Under the pieces are notes generated by a model. The model made no database searches, had not been told where the DNA came from, and saw nothing but the letters and a program-made list of their open reading frames with translations. Made by a program: the position numbers and the translations under genes. This document shows positions 21,762 through 35,073 of a stretch of DNA of 64,000 nucleotides, in pieces. Origin of the DNA: Acanthosepion esculentum (lineage: Eukaryota; Mollusca; Cephalopoda; Sepiida; Sepiidae); contig OZ038479.1 in NCBI GenBank assembly GCA_964036315.1, positions 56,227,246-56,291,245 on the forward strand, written 5' to 3'. Position 1 is the first letter of the stretch, and every line of letters begins with the position of its first letter.

Positions 21762-22908
21762 TAATGAAATAATATGAGTCCACTTAACTGAAGTCCTTGG
21801 TGTTGTAGTAGAATGTTTTATGTACTCATATTAGTAGGGCTTTCATATCATAACTGCAGGTATTGAAGCAAAGATGATTTTAATGTCCTGTGCCTTGCAG
21901 ATCTTGGCAGAAAAAAAGAAGAGAAACAAGGGAATGGTGTTCTTTGATAATTGGCACCAACATATTCTTGCTAGTGATTGGTTGGTTTGAAAAGATGTAT
22001 TGACCAAGCAAATATGCTATATGAGATCTCTAGAGAGTATAGTTGAACAAGGGAGATAACTCACTTTATTAATATATATTTTCTTATATACTTTCCATTC
22101 CTTCAACATTCTAAACGAGTGAATAGACAGTGAAGATGAGTCTTTTCCCACTTTGTCTTCGGTCATGTGTCAAATACAATTGTATAATTGTAAATGTAAA
22201 ATAAACATTCTAAAATAAATGGGTTGGTTCATGCCACTGAAACTATCGGGGAATGGTTGGAACTCTGCTACACTTGTCCTAGGATAGGGAAGGAAAGGAT
22301 TTAATGGGTGTTTAGCAAATATGAGGCATAAAATAATGATACTTGCCATTCCAGTAACATTCTAAATATTTTCTAAGAAAACAACCTCTTCAGTATACAA
22401 TCCATTAATGAATAAATACTCAAAAAAAAAAAAAATCATTAAAATTGAATAATTCCTTGATTATGGTAAAATATAAACAGATGTGTTTTTGTTTTCATTT
22501 TGGGAAAAAAAGCCTACACTTTGGTGGAACCTAGAAAAAAGCATCATGAATCATGAAGCATTAACATAGAAAATTGCCAAAATCATTACAATAAAAATTA
22601 ATTAATACCTGAAACAGTCTTGGTTTGAAATTGTGAAAAGAGTTAAATGTCACTTTTTTGCAAGAGACAAATATGCAAGCCATAGACATGGTCAGATCTG
22701 GCTGAATGTGAAAGCTAGACTCCATTGTTTATGATCCCATTTGCCCTTTCTACCTTGATTGTAAATTAGCTGAGGTCAGTTTTCCCTGAATCTGGCTATG
22801 TTTGTCAAGAGGATGAGATCATCAATACTCTACCTTCTTCCTGTACATGTATTCACCTGAACCTGGCTGTGTGTCATAACTGAAGTGAGAGGATCCAAGC
22901 CATTCACT
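21748..22908. repeat. Duplicated block, copy C
   Basis: Collinear and nearly identical by eye with 42940-44096. It starts inside the mariner right TIR (GAAACACCCCTTTATAATG) and ends at CCAAGCCATTCACT. No gene seen in it. Its offset from copy D (about 21.2 kb) is close to that of zinc-finger units 1 and 2, so both belong to one old tandem duplication. Confidence 0.9.
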
Positions 22909-25771
22909 GTGGGAGAACATTTTGTTCCCTACACCTTTCAAGAACTCATCATCATCTCGCTGAATTGCATGATAATGGACATACTTTCTAAAAGTCAAGA
23001 TTTTCTAGAGAAAACAGAGGATGGAGAAAAGACGAGTATTAAGTTTCAGGATATAACACCTCATGAGAGAGTTTTGTGTTAGATCAGAATCAAAAGGGGA
23101 AGGTAAACAAAGTTCAACAATAAAGTAGACACATCAACTGGTGTCACTTGGCTCTTTTTCATAAATGTATAGAAGGCTTGATTTTGAAACAAATCCAGTG
23201 CGGCAGTGGGAGAATAAATCATTAGGCCTTTTCATAATATCCTCAAAAGACAAGGAAATCTTAGATGAATAATCACCACATGAGTATGTCCCTGGTTGAA
23301 TCAGACACACTCTGAAGCAACCAACCAGAAATGGCTTTATAATGGCCAAGGGATGGATATTTATAAGCACGTTATGACTAAAATGGTGATTTGAGGCAGC
23401 ATTGAGTTGAGGATATGAGACAAAAACATTGGGAAGATATATAGAGAAACAGAATTGAGAAAAATATGGATTCAAACCCATGATATGAACAAGGAGGTTT
23501 GGGCCCTGGCAAAAATTTAAAGATCCCTGGGCTTACTCACCTACAAAGAGAATTGCTGACATGTATAGGTGTTCCCAATAATGGTATTCTAAATTTCCTG
23601 GAACTGGTTTTATAAAGGCAGGTAATCTTTAGGAACCTATTCTGCTTATTTTCTTTTCAATCTAAGAATGGAAACAAATCACTTTATAGTATCAGAAAGA
23701 ATTAAACCATTTACTTATGAAAATATTTCCAGATTGAAATTCTATTCTCATCAGAAGTATGATGCTTTTTGATTCTAGTGACATCAATTGTTTTATGGTT
23801 TCTTAGCTACAAACTGAATCGCTGCAGTCCCAAAGATCCAATGAAAGACCCCTCAAATTCTTTAGAAGATATGCCACATTTTTAACTTCAAGATGATTTC
23901 TTTTGTCAGAATAAATTATATTTATCATAGAAAACCCTCTTGAGCCTCCACAAAACTTACAGCAATGGTGTTAATTATATTTTTAGCTCTTTGGCTAGTT
24001 TTGGGTATGACATTTTTATGGTAATTTCTTATAGCGTTTTCAACGTGATCATAGGAATTATTAACAGAGATCTCATAGCAAAATACTTTACAAAAGTCTG
24101 GTAACTTCCCTTCAGCATCTTTCCAGAAACTATAGATTCTTCCATAATCCAAGAATCCGGCTTCATAATATTAACTAATTCATGAATTTTATGAGAGTTA
24201 TTGCATATGCCATCACAATCCTTTAGTCTTAATCTCATATTTATTACCACTGCATTGAGAAAGTGGTGGTCACAGAATAATCATCAATTTCAAAGGTTCA
24301 TTAAAAGCAGTGTAATAAACAATTTTTGGTTTATTTGTTGCTGACTTTTTATTTGTTTGGCTTCACCTTTTCCATCAACTCTCTTTTACTTATTTCTTTC
24401 TACACAACTACCGTTATCCATTTATCTTCTTTTTTTATTCCATGCTGACTGCTGTTTATTTTTGTGGTAGATAGCACTTGTCTATTAGAGTTTCACTAGG
24501 TGTGTGTGTGTAGTATAACTAACATTTTAGTTAGGCCATCGGCTATTAACGTATAAGATTATTTTTGGATAATCCAACAATCAGTTTGCTAAGTTTTATA
24601 ATTTCAAGAATTGGTTTGGGCAAATTGGTAGGGTACCACCACTGTGTATTCGCCAAAATTACCCAACTGGGATTGTTTAAAAGGATCTCATCTGTTTTAA
24701 TCCCATTCTGCAAAACTTGCATTATTTCATTACTAGAGTATAGCCTATATTTCATTCTGGTCCGAGCCAAGTCTTTACATGGAGGATTGCTGCTGACTAC
24801 GGATCAGTGACTCCAATAAGGGGGAAACGGGTGGATTCTAAAAATAGGTAGCCAAAATGCTTAAGTTTTCTTCTGGTTTATGCTGATCGCAGTCAAAATC
24901 CATGCTGCTGTTAAGCTTTTGATGAGCACAGAGTGATTTTATCAATGCCACCGACACAAAAAAAGGAGGAACTGACTTCTTTCCATGCATTTCCACTAAG
25001 AATTATTATCTGAAGTACAGTATCAAAGTAATATCACTGCTTCAGGTCACACTTCTGTCAAGTAGAGAGTCATACCCACAATCTAATGTTGCATAATCCT
25101 CCTTATATATCAGCATAATAAGCCTGTAGTTTAGTTTGAAAAATGTTTGTCATTGTACTTGGCATCTGCCCTTACTTCTGTAATTACCATACAAGCCAAG
25201 AGAAAGAGATACCACGCTCTTATAGTGGAATTCAATTCTTCTGTGAGACACACAACATTTCTGAAAGAAATTCCTACCATTAGGAACACTATCATACCTA
25301 TACAGTTCTATGAGAATATTGTGATGGTGTCCAAGCCCACATGATTGGGGTGTGTGAACCAGTATAGAGGTATGTTGGCTTGCCACAAATTGAAGGAGGT
25401 GCTATATTTGGTGCCATGATTACCATGGATAGATGATCACTGAAGTGGTTAAAATGATGCCGTGACCAGCAGAAGGATCAATAGTCAAGGAAGTGGTTAT
25501 AGCTTTGCACATCAAGCTCACTACAAAAGCAGCACAAGTTGTTTCCGCATGTAGATCAGGAGTTAAAGGTCATAAATCAAATAATACAAAATGGATGCAA
25601 TCAATTTTGGCTAAAGGTATTTTATTGTTCAAAGACCAAAAAGAAAAAACAAATGTGCTCTCTAGAAAACATGAATAGTGATATATCCTAGGTAGTTAAA
25701 AGTTGATGCATCTAAGTGGAAGCAAAGAAAAGGACACATTCATTTTTAGTTTTGTTATGTTTCCATGAAAC
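22909..25771. other. 2.9 kb without a recognisable gene
   Basis: Short frames on both strands (for example minus 23134-23481 and 23925-24250, plus 24565-24810 and 25147-25344) show no motif I can name. The run of frameshifted frames suggests decayed mobile-element coding sequence. A TG microsatellite lies near 24500. Confidence 0.4.
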
Positions 25772-25965
25772 TTTGACTTTTCCTCAAATGTAGATCCACA
25801 AAATTCACATGGATAAGTTCTCTGTCCAATGAGTTTTTGTGCATACACTCCAAATGGGTGTACTATGAAAATAAAAATCCATCAAATTTATGAGAATATC
25901 CTTATTATACGAATGTGGCTTCAATGAAAATGCAAATCCACAAACTTCACAAGAATAGGGTTTTA

Positions 25966-26812
25966 CTTACAATATTATAGTTTCTATTAAGGGAGCAAGT
26001 GCTCTTTACACATTGGTGCCCAAGCTTCATTTCCCTTGTTGTTCCATGGTCCCAACACTATATCTTAAATCCTGTTATAGGGAAATAAGGAAAACAATGA
26101 GTGCAAAAGAAGCTGATAAAAAAACAAAGTAAATACATTTTTGTGCTGAATGTGAAGATAATCCTTCCTTTTGCCTTGAGTGTTTCAATAAGAGACATAT
26201 AAAATAAGAATCAACTTTTCCTAGTGGTGTAGCAATGTGTGGTTTTTCGTGTTTTTTTTCTTTTATATCTTTTAAAAAAAAATCAGATATTAGGAATATG
26301 ATTTTTTTCATTTATTATGAATTTGATTTCTATTAGATTAGAATTCATGAGTTTATTTTAATGGTTGTAGGTATTATTTTGGTTTCCTAAGTAAATAAAG
26401 TATACATTTTTAAATTTCATAATGTTTTGCCAATTAAATTTTCTGTTTATTCTATCTTTTAATTTATCTGAATGCATCATACAGCTGCGTATGTGAAAAT
26501 AAAAAACGATCGCAAAAAACAACAGTAGAAATTTGAAAAGTAAAACAAAATAAAGGACAAAAAATAAAAAATATTTAAATTTTAAAAAAATGTGAATATG
26601 GTGTACCATGACCTCATATGTCATCATTCATATTTCACTCCCAATAATCTTCATAAAAAAAGAAATTAGAAAATGACCCACGAAAGAGTCATATGGAAGC
26701 TCCTGTGTTAACACAACTACCCTGAAAATGCAAATGCTCACTTTACAAAATACTATGGATTCTCTCCAGAGTGTATTCGCTTATGGCATTCTAAACTAGA
26801 CTTCAATGAAAA
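25966..26812 (-). other. 3' flank / 3' UTR of zinc-finger gene 2
   Basis: Duplicate of 5161-5989 with small indels. Upstream of it (25772-25965) are the same decayed finger scraps as in unit 1. No separate gene. Confidence 0.5.
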
Positions 26813-28201
26813 TTAGGATTCACAAGAATATTGTTTATCTCCAGTGTGTGTTTGCATATGATGCTCCATTTGTGAAGTTCGTGAAAATGCAGATCCACAA
26901 ATTTGACAAGAGTATGGTTTCTCTCCAGTATGTGTTCGCATATGGCATACCAAATATGCCTTCCGTGAAAATGCAGATTTACAAACTCCACAAGAATATG
27001 CTTTTTCTCCCGTGTGTGTTTGCATATGACATACCAAATGTGATTTCATTGAAAATGCAGCTCCACAAACTTCACAAGAATATGGTTTCTCTCCAGTGTG
27101 TTTATACATATGGTATACCAAAGCTGACTTCAGTGAAAAAGCAGATCCACAAAGTTGACAACAATATGGTTTCTCTCCAGTGTGTGTTTTAATATGGCGA
27201 TTCAAAGCTGACTTGTGGGAAAATGCAGATTCACAAAATTCACAAGAATATGGTTTTTCTCCCGTGTGTGTTCGCATATGACATACCAAATGTGATTTCA
27301 TTGAAAATGCAGCTCCACAAACTTCGCAAGAATATGGTTTCTCTCCAGTGTGTTTATACATATGGTATACCAAAGCTGACTTCAGTGAAAAAGCAGATCC
27401 ACAAAGTTGACAACAATATGGTTTCTCTCCAGTGTGTGTTTTAATATGGCGATTCAAAGCTGACTTGTGCGAAAATGCAGTTTCACAAAATTCACAAGAA
27501 TATGGTTTTTCTCCTGTGTGTGTTCGCATATGACAAACCAAATATGATTTCACTGAAAATGCAGCTCCACAAACTTCACAAGAATATGGTTTTTCTCCAG
27601 TGTGTGTTTGCATATGACGTTCCATTTGTGAATTTCGTGTAAAGGCAGATCCACAATCTTGACAAGAATATGGTTTCTCTCCAGTATGTATTCGCATATG
27701 GCACACCAAATGTGACTTTCGCGAAAATCCAAATCCACAAACTTCACAAGAATATGGTTTGTATCCAGTGTGTTTATTCATATGGTATACCAAATCTGAC
27801 TTCCGTGAAAATGACGATCCACAAATTTCACATGAATGTGGTTTCTCTCCCGTATGTGTTCGCTTATGGCACACCAAATATGACTTATGTGAAAATGCAT
27901 ATCCACAAACTTCACAAGAATATGGTTTCTCTCCAGTGTGTTTAAACATATGACTTACTAAACATGACTTCCGTGAAAATGCAGCTCCACAAACTTCACA
28001 TGAATGTGGTTTCTCCCCAGTGTGTGTTCGTTTATGACTCACCAAATGTGACTTCTGTGAAAAGGCTGTTCCGCAAACATCACAAGGGTATGGTTTCTCT
28101 CCAGTGTGTGTTCGTATATGACATGCCAATTTTGACTTCTCTAAAAATGCTGATCCACAAACTTCACAAGAATAGGGTTTTACTCTATTATGTCTATCCA
28201 T
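26813..28201 (-). CDS. C2H2 zinc-finger protein, 16 tandem fingers (unit 2)
   Basis: A 462-residue paralogue of the unit 1 protein: the same 9-residue leader, 16 complete 28-residue fingers, then YSCES and a stop. All CxxC/HxxxH ligands are intact and no effector domain is visible. The extra finger is number 7 (CQDCGSAFTRNSQMERHMQ). It resembles the last finger, and unit 1's finger 7 looks like a fusion of this finger's start with the next finger. That fits an 84 bp in-frame exchange between repeats. Contact residues differ from unit 1 mainly in finger 3 (RSCS rather than WSSS), finger 5 (RSDY) and finger 6 (RSHC). The triplet EFC/QLC/EVC is again duplicated (9-11, 12-14). Finger 14 ends TGEKA and finger 16 ends TGDKQ, so two linkers are altered. 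Presumed DNA-binding nuclear protein of unknown target. Confidence 0.9.
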   Translation of the reverse strand: MDRHNRVKPYSCEVCGSAFLEKSKLACHIRTHTGEKPYPCDVCGTAFSQKSHLVSHKRTHTGEKPHSCEVCGAAFSRKSCLVSHMFKHTGEKPYSCEVCGYAFSHKSYLVCHKRTHTGEKPHSCEICGSSFSRKSDLVYHMNKHTGYKPYSCEVCGFGFSRKSHLVCHMRIHTGEKPYSCQDCGSAFTRNSQMERHMQTHTGEKPYSCEVCGAAFSVKSYLVCHMRTHTGEKPYSCEFCETAFSHKSALNRHIKTHTGEKPYCCQLCGSAFSLKSALVYHMYKHTGEKPYSCEVCGAAFSMKSHLVCHMRTHTGEKPYSCEFCESAFSHKSALNRHIKTHTGEKPYCCQLCGSAFSLKSALVYHMYKHTGEKPYSCEVCGAAFSMKSHLVCHMQTHTGEKAYSCGVCKSAFSRKAYLVCHMRTHTGEKPYSCQICGSAFSRTSQMEHHMQTHTGDKQYSCES

Positions 28202-28560
28202 ATCTTGCCAAATAAGTCTTGCTTTTTACAAGAAAATATTTACTCTATTTGCTTACTTATGGTACACTAAATCTGACTCAAGTAGAAAGATTTGTAAACT
28301 TCACAAGAATATGGCTTCTAATTTTTACACATATGTAACAGGTTTCTCTAGTAAAGACGAGCCACTCATTTCAAAGTACAGGTGTTTTTGCTCAGTACTG
28401 TTCACTGTAATGCTTTTGAAAAACGTTCATAACTTTTACATGAATAATGCAGCATATATTTCTGTGTTCTTGATGGAAAGTCAAACTTCTTGTCTTCTTT
28501 CAGTTAAATTCCCAATAATAGTTTTTATGAATAACATGATTTTCTGTTCAGCCCAAACAT
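28202..28560 (-). other. 5' part of the finger exon of unit 2 with 3' splice site
   Basis: Same acceptor as unit 1: minus-strand TTCACAG|ATG with the exon starting at 28560. Confidence 0.62.
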
Positions 28561-28832
28561 CTGTGAAGAAAAAATAATGAAAGATATATTAAAACTGACA
28601 GTGAATAATATATGAAATCAGTTTATATTGTAATACTTGTAGATATAAATAGTTAGATATTAAGTTTAGTTTAGAATAACACAGGGACACAATACAGCAA
28701 TCAGAGAAGATTACACAATATATCAATGGTTCTATCTGAACAAAGATGTATAAAAAAAACAATATCAGCAAAGTTTAACTTGCACTTGCAAAAAATAATG
28801 CATCAAAAGGATAATTTTTCTCTTGACACTGC

Positions 28833-29467
28833 AATTACTGTATTAATTCTTCAACAATGTTTATTGTTTGAAAAAGCTGTTTAGAAGTTTAATAAAACAC
28901 TAACATTTATACATTTTCCTTGTTCTTGAGAAAAATATTAAACACTATTAGATTATTCTTGTAAAGCAACAATTTTACATTTACAAAATGTTAATATGTG
29001 AACTGACCAAAATTCAAGGTTTATCATTCATTTTTTTTTTTAAAGAAGTGTGTATGAAAAAAATTAATTCATAAATTTACAAAATTGTTTGTGAACAAGA
29101 CAATTTACATAAACATATAATGATTAGTAACTGTAATTATAAGTTTAGAAAAAAATGAATATTTAAAGATAGATTAAACATCTCTTCCTCTGAAACAATT
29201 TTTTAGATTTTAAGCAAGACCACAAACATTATCCATTCTTTTCAGTTCCCATTGATCTCTCTATTTTGGGCATATGAACTGATTGGCTGAGGACTTGTCA
29301 ACCATTCCAAAGAACACAGTTGGCTTTGCCATTTGCTTTGTGGAAAGTAATAATTTTTTGATCAACTGCTAGAAATCATATTTGTCAAGTAAATTATTAA
29401 AATCTGACAATTTGTGAATTTTGATTTTTTTGTTATGGAAATTTACTCATTAAATTTTTTGTTTTAG
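28833..29467. other. ~635 bp present in copy B, absent from copy A
   Basis: Copy A reads straight from CACTGCAAGAACATGA (7920) into sequence that in B resumes at GCCAGAACAAGATTCC (29465). No TIR, TSD or poly(A) tail is evident at the edges, so it may be a deletion in A rather than an insertion in B. Confidence 0.7.
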
Positions 29468-29979
29468 CCAGAACAAGATTCCAGTATATCTGTCATATTC
29501 CATCAAGCAAAAAATATTTTTATTTCAATCTTTTTAGTTTAACATAATCTAACTTCTAAACATTAACATGTAACCTTTAAATTTAAAAAAAGTTATATTT
29601 AATAAGAGAGTAAATATTTTTGCTTTTTTATTGATATGTCCACTGTGAATTAATTCAATGTTATTGAAAAAAAAACTTGAAATGAAATAGCTAGGTACCA
29701 GCAAAATGGATGCTTTTTTTCTGCAATGAAAGCAAAAATCAACACCCCTGTTTTAAAATATTAAATTTTCAAATTAAATTTTCAGTACTTATTCTTTAAA
29801 TGAATGAATTTTATTAAAAAAACTTACGAGAAATATTTTTTGTTTCAACACCATCCACTGACTTGATATCTCATGAGTATATTTTAATCTGGAGGTGTTC
29901 TTTCAATTTTATTTTTATAGTTATATATAAAAAAAAATTCCTGGAACAACATGATACCTAAGGTTTAAAATGTTTAAAA

Positions 29980-31790
29980 ATGAAAAAACTTCCTTGAAGC
30001 TTTTATGTCAAACTAATGAATTAAATGTAATATTTTCAAGTAGAAAAATATTTTGCTGAATTTCAAAACTAATTTGCATTGATGGAGACGTTTTAAAAAA
30101 ATCAGATTTTAGCCATCTATCAGCATAATGTTATTCTCCTTATTTAAACTTCTTTCAAAAATAAAATTTACTTTTCTGAAACATGATTTGAGGAATATTA
30201 GCTGATTTAAAGTTTAATTAATCTGATTTGAAGGAAATATTTTTAGTTTAAAATATCACAGAGATGCATATTTTTTAACACTGAGGTAGATGTTGACAGA
30301 CAGCCAGAAGTTATCTAATTTTTTTCTATGGAGGACATATCTGTAAAAAATTACTTGAGGAATATAATGTGAGTGCCTTTTTTATATCATTTTTAATTTA
30401 GCCAGTAATCTTAAAAATTTTGGAAAATATTCTTTGTAATCTAATGTTTTGTTGAATTTCAGGTACTTTGGCTTTAAATTTATTATAGTTACTGCTCTTC
30501 TGATAATGTTGTGTATGGATGTCCATATTTACAAAAATCAGCACATTTATATATAAACACACACAAAAAAATTCATAATTCTTTTTAAAAAATTGGGGAT
30601 CACCGAATTGTAGTAAGCATTTATGATTAGTAAATATAGATTTTATTTAATAACAATATCATCTAATCAATGCAGTATTTTAAGACTTAAAACTTTATAA
30701 ATTATTCTAATTAAAAAATATGAAAACAATTCTTGTAAAAATTCATTATTAATCACAGATTTTTTTCTTAAGACAATAGCAAATTTTTGGTAACTGAGGA
30801 TTGTTTTATAAAAAAAAAATTAATGATTTAAATTCTTCAAGGAGTTTTGCATATAACTAATATAGTTATAGATTCTTTTTTGCTAAAATAGCTGATTAGT
30901 ACCCATTTTTAGTCTTCTTTCATTGCAATTCTCTTTGTTAAAAAAATTATCCAAAAATAAAATATACTTTTCTGAAACTTTATTTTCCCTGATTTAAATT
31001 ATAATTAATCTTATTTGAAACAAATATTATTTACTTTAAGTTTAAAATAACATAGAAATGCATTTTGAAAACCACACAGTAGCTGTGTTTTTATTCAATA
31101 GTAGCCATGTTTATGTGTTTGTTGAGTGATGGCAAGCGATAACAAGGTGACAACAGATTTATTGTTTTTCTATGGATCCTTTATCTGTAAAACATAATTT
31201 AAGAAAATGACATGAGAACCTTTTTTATTTAAGTACTGAGTAATCTTAAAAATGTTGGAAAATATTCTCAAATCTAATTTTAGGAATATTAACTTTAAAT
31301 TTAGTATAGTTCTCAGTCTTATTTTCTGATAATGTTGTGTACAGTTATTTAAAAAAAAAAAAATGGGCATGTTCATATACATAAAAAAATTTTTAAATTC
31401 TTTTAAAAATCTGTGTTTAATGAGTGGCATTAAGCTTTACCATTTATGATTAGGAAATATAGATTTTGCTTAATAATAATACAAATTAAATGGCTGAAAT
31501 TAATACAGAATTTTAAAAGATTTAAAACTTCAACTTTTTCAAAATAAATGAAAACAAATCCTGTAAAAATTTATCTTTCATCCAAAAAATTTTTTTCTTA
31601 AGACAATAGCATCCTTAATATATCTAATTTATAAAAGCAATTAAAAGCTTTTCTAATTAAATAATGTTATAGTTTTTATGTTTTTCATTTTATGATTCAG
31701 AACAGATTTTTGGTAAATGGTGTTCCTGCTCGACAAAAACAAAATGATTGTTAAAATTCTCCAAAGAGTCCTGCTTTTAACTAAATATCA
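29980..31790. repeat. Tandem modules, copy B
   Basis: Counterpart of 8480-10290. It keeps the same two diverged ~0.8 kb modules in the same order, but lacks the third short piece. Confidence 0.6.
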
Positions 31791-32146
31791 AAAGGCTGAG
31801 ATTTTAATCTCTCAAATTATAAAATAAAATAAAAATTAAGTAGAGTGGAGTGTGTGTGTGTGTGTGTGGGGGGGTAATAGCTTCAATAAAATCAGTCAAT
31901 TATTTCATTTTTGCCAGAATTTTGAAATGACTGTTTTTCACCAGGAAAAGACAATAAAATTTCCTATATCAATTTATAGCCCTCATCTCCACATTTACGA
32001 AAAAAAAAACCGAGATACAAGATTTTTAACTAAAAATTTTGAACATGCTAGAAAAGATTAAGCAATTTAATAAAATAACCAAAAAATAGTTCGGACTTTC
32101 CTATTAATAATAACAAACATTCAGACAATATAACTTTGTTTTTATC

Positions 32147-32271
32147 AAGTTTGGGGCCTTTTTTCATCTTGCTATGCTCTTATTTTAGAGAAAAAGTGGA
32201 GGTGCCCTAGTTTTAGTTACCTCCACTTTTTGAAAAAACAGTATAGCATGATGAAAAAAGGCTCCAAACTT
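32147..32271. repeat. Head-to-head element-end palindrome, copy B
   Basis: Duplicate of 10678-10803, slightly diverged: CATCTTGC in place of CATCATGC in the left arm. It therefore predates the segmental duplication. Confidence 0.72.
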
Positions 32272-33031
32272 AAACTTTACCATTCTATTTTCTTTCTATA
32301 ATTGTTCCCCCTACCACTGCATTTTTTTAGTGTACAAAAACATAAACACCTACTGTTATAACTTTCTTTGTATTGTGTGTATAGATTCTATTTTTTTTTG
32401 TATACTAGTAAAAGAATGGCTGAGTAATATTATTATCTAATGCATTATGTTTTGCATGCATATTTTGACATTGACAAAAAATGAAGCACAAAATAAAAAC
32501 AAATATATTAACAATTTAAGATGCTTCAACTTGTATTCCTCTTTGTGGAGTTCTGGGGTGCAATTAGAAGCAAAATGGCTAAAACACCATTCATTTCATG
32601 AAAAAGTGACACGTTTCCTCATGTTTCCATATAACAAGACACAGCATTTGTTTGGTCTTTCTTTCACCTAACTAGAATATTTGTCTCATTGACAAATAAA
32701 GTCATTATTTTGTTGTTTATAAATAGACAAGATAAATCACCATCAGAAAGGGTATCAGGTATATTGACGGTTAGCAGTAACTTCCATAAAATTAGTCAGT
32801 CATGGATGATAGTAGCCACTAGTGGTCATCAGTGCTTTCTTTCATGTAGTGATGTGTGGTTATCATCTTTGACCAATTCACCACATAAAACCTTCAAAAT
32901 CATTGAATCAAAGAAAAACTCCTGAATAAAGGCTTCATTGGATGTTGACACAGTCATTTTTGTATACGAAAAAAATCAAGGAAAAAATGAATGTGGTTTA
33001 ATTGATGTTACAACTTGTGTACAGCCTAGCA

Positions 33032-35073
33032 TAGGTATGTCCAATATTTCGCTAAAAAGTGGTATACCTTGACGACAAAAGGTCCCCAAATTGATAAAAC
33101 AATTTTTAAGGTTTAAATATTTATGTTGTTATTAAAGAGGAAAGACCAAAGTATTTTCTGAATATTTTTTCAGATTTTTTAATCCTTCCTATAAATGTTA
33201 AAAATTTTATTAAAAATCTTGTTTTTTTTCGAGTCAAAAAATTTCGTAAAATCGAACTTATCGACATTTCTGTCGGAAAGATCATAGTTTGTTAGTTAAA
33301 AAATCATGAAAAATAAATTACACCTTTTTCTTTTGTTATCTTAGGAAATTTAGAATGATTAAAGTATACTTAATGTAATTTGAAAGAAACATTACTTACA
33401 TTTTTAGCAGAAAACTTTTTAAGAGAGATATTTCCCACCAGGGTAGTCTATTTTCACAGGCGTTGATTGATGTACGTCAATATATTCACAACTTACGGTA
33501 CTGAAATTTATTGTACGGTACCGCCAAAGTGATATAATTCGTTCTAATTTTAAGTGAATCTGGTTAGTAGATTTTCTTTTTTAAAATTCACTTTCAAATT
33601 TTTTTTTTTTTTTTTTTACCTTACGTTTGAGGAAGAATTCTGCACTGAAAATAACATTTAAATTATGAAAGAAAATCAAATTTTACAAGTAAAAATAAAA
33701 CAGTAAAAAAAATACATTTTTTTAAATTGAGGTTTATTATTTCAGTCATGAAATATTTTTCTGAGAATATAAAAATTACATGAAACACCATTAATTGAAA
33801 CGGGTTAACTTAATGAAATGAGATTTTATTTCTTTTTTATTAAGGCAGATTTTTTTCTATTTATTAATAATTATATGGCAGTAATATGAGTTTTATTTTA
33901 TTTATTAATAAAATTAACATGCTAATAGCAGCTATGTTGGTTTTGTTTTGACTCGACAAGTATTTTTTAGTTTGAGTAGTAGCGAGCTAACTCCAGAAAA
34001 TTTAAACTCCAAAAATCGTTTTAATTGATAATTTGTCGTGTGGATAATAATTCCAAAGTAATGTACAATGAATTTATGCATTCGATTTCAAACTTGAAAA
34101 TTTGGGTGGACTTCCAAGGGCGTTTTTTTTTTTTTGTAATTGTAAATAGTCGATATTTTCTTTTATCCCACTATTCGATTATATTTGAATAGAAAAAGAA
34201 AAAAATTGAAAATAATACGACGATATTCAGAAAACTTGACAAGCGTTGTTTTCTTGTTACAAAGCCATTTCTGAAGTAAAAAAAAAAACTTGCTTCTATC
34301 AAAGGAAACTACTCATGTGACATTATTTCAACAATGTGCATCCGTACTTTCGTTGTAGACGATTTTAAATACAATTTTGGAATATTAAAAATTATTTTTA
34401 AAATAATTATGGTTGTCAGATTTTAATAAGCTTTCAAATTTATGATCTTTAAAAAGTAGAGAACATAATATATCATTTCCATAAGGTTGCAGAAAGAACT
34501 TAATGTATAAATATATAACAACCTTTTGTCATATTGTGTATTTAAAATTGAAAAAAAAAAGAAAATTAATGTAAAAATTTATTGTTCATCAAAAAATTTT
34601 TTTTCTTTCAGATAATAATTACCTTCGTATATAGTATTCAGAAAAGCCATTAAAAACTTTCTTAATTAAATATTGTCTTAGTTTTATTGGGTTTTGTATT
34701 TTTACAATTGAGGTAAAAGTTTGGACAATTTCGGACATTTTTTTAACAAAAAAATCGATGATTTAGATTTTTCAGAGTTTTGTGCATTTAATTAAAAAAA
34801 AAATTGAGGTTGCAAATAAATTTTTTTTTGTGTTTTCATAAAATTAAGTTCGAGGGGGGTAACAGATATAAAAAAAAAAATATTTATACCATGACTTTCA
34901 AAGAGACAAACATTTCTAAATTAAGTTCATTCATTTCTGAATAAGTTCTGAAGTTTTCATTAAAATCCAACAAGTAGTTAATTTTTACAAGAATTTCGAA
35001 ATTAATGTGTCTTTCAACTGACAAAAAAACAACTAAAAAAAAACGCTAAAAAGGTCAAAATTGGACATACCTA
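33032..35073. mobile_element. 2,042 bp non-autonomous DNA transposon, 8 bp TSD (hAT-like)
   Basis: Present in copy B and absent at the matching site in copy A, where ACAGCCTAGCAGAATTC is uninterrupted. A perfect 8 bp duplication, GCCTAGCA, flanks it (33024-33031 and 35074-35081). TIRs are TAGGTATGTCCAAT at the left and its exact complement ATTGGACATACCTA at the right (35060-35073). An 8 bp TSD is the hallmark of hAT-type insertion. The interior is AT-rich with no transposase frame, so it must have been moved in trans. Its subterminal blocks (AAGAGGAAAGACCAAAGTAT near 33139) tie it to the elements at 12476-14404 and 58894-60697. Confidence 0.92.

Noticed and set aside
22909..25771. Possible decayed endonuclease/RT on the minus strand
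   Set aside because: Several frameshifted frames looked vaguely retroelement-like, but no diagnostic motif (for example YADD, SDH or GDWN) could be found, so no family is claimed.
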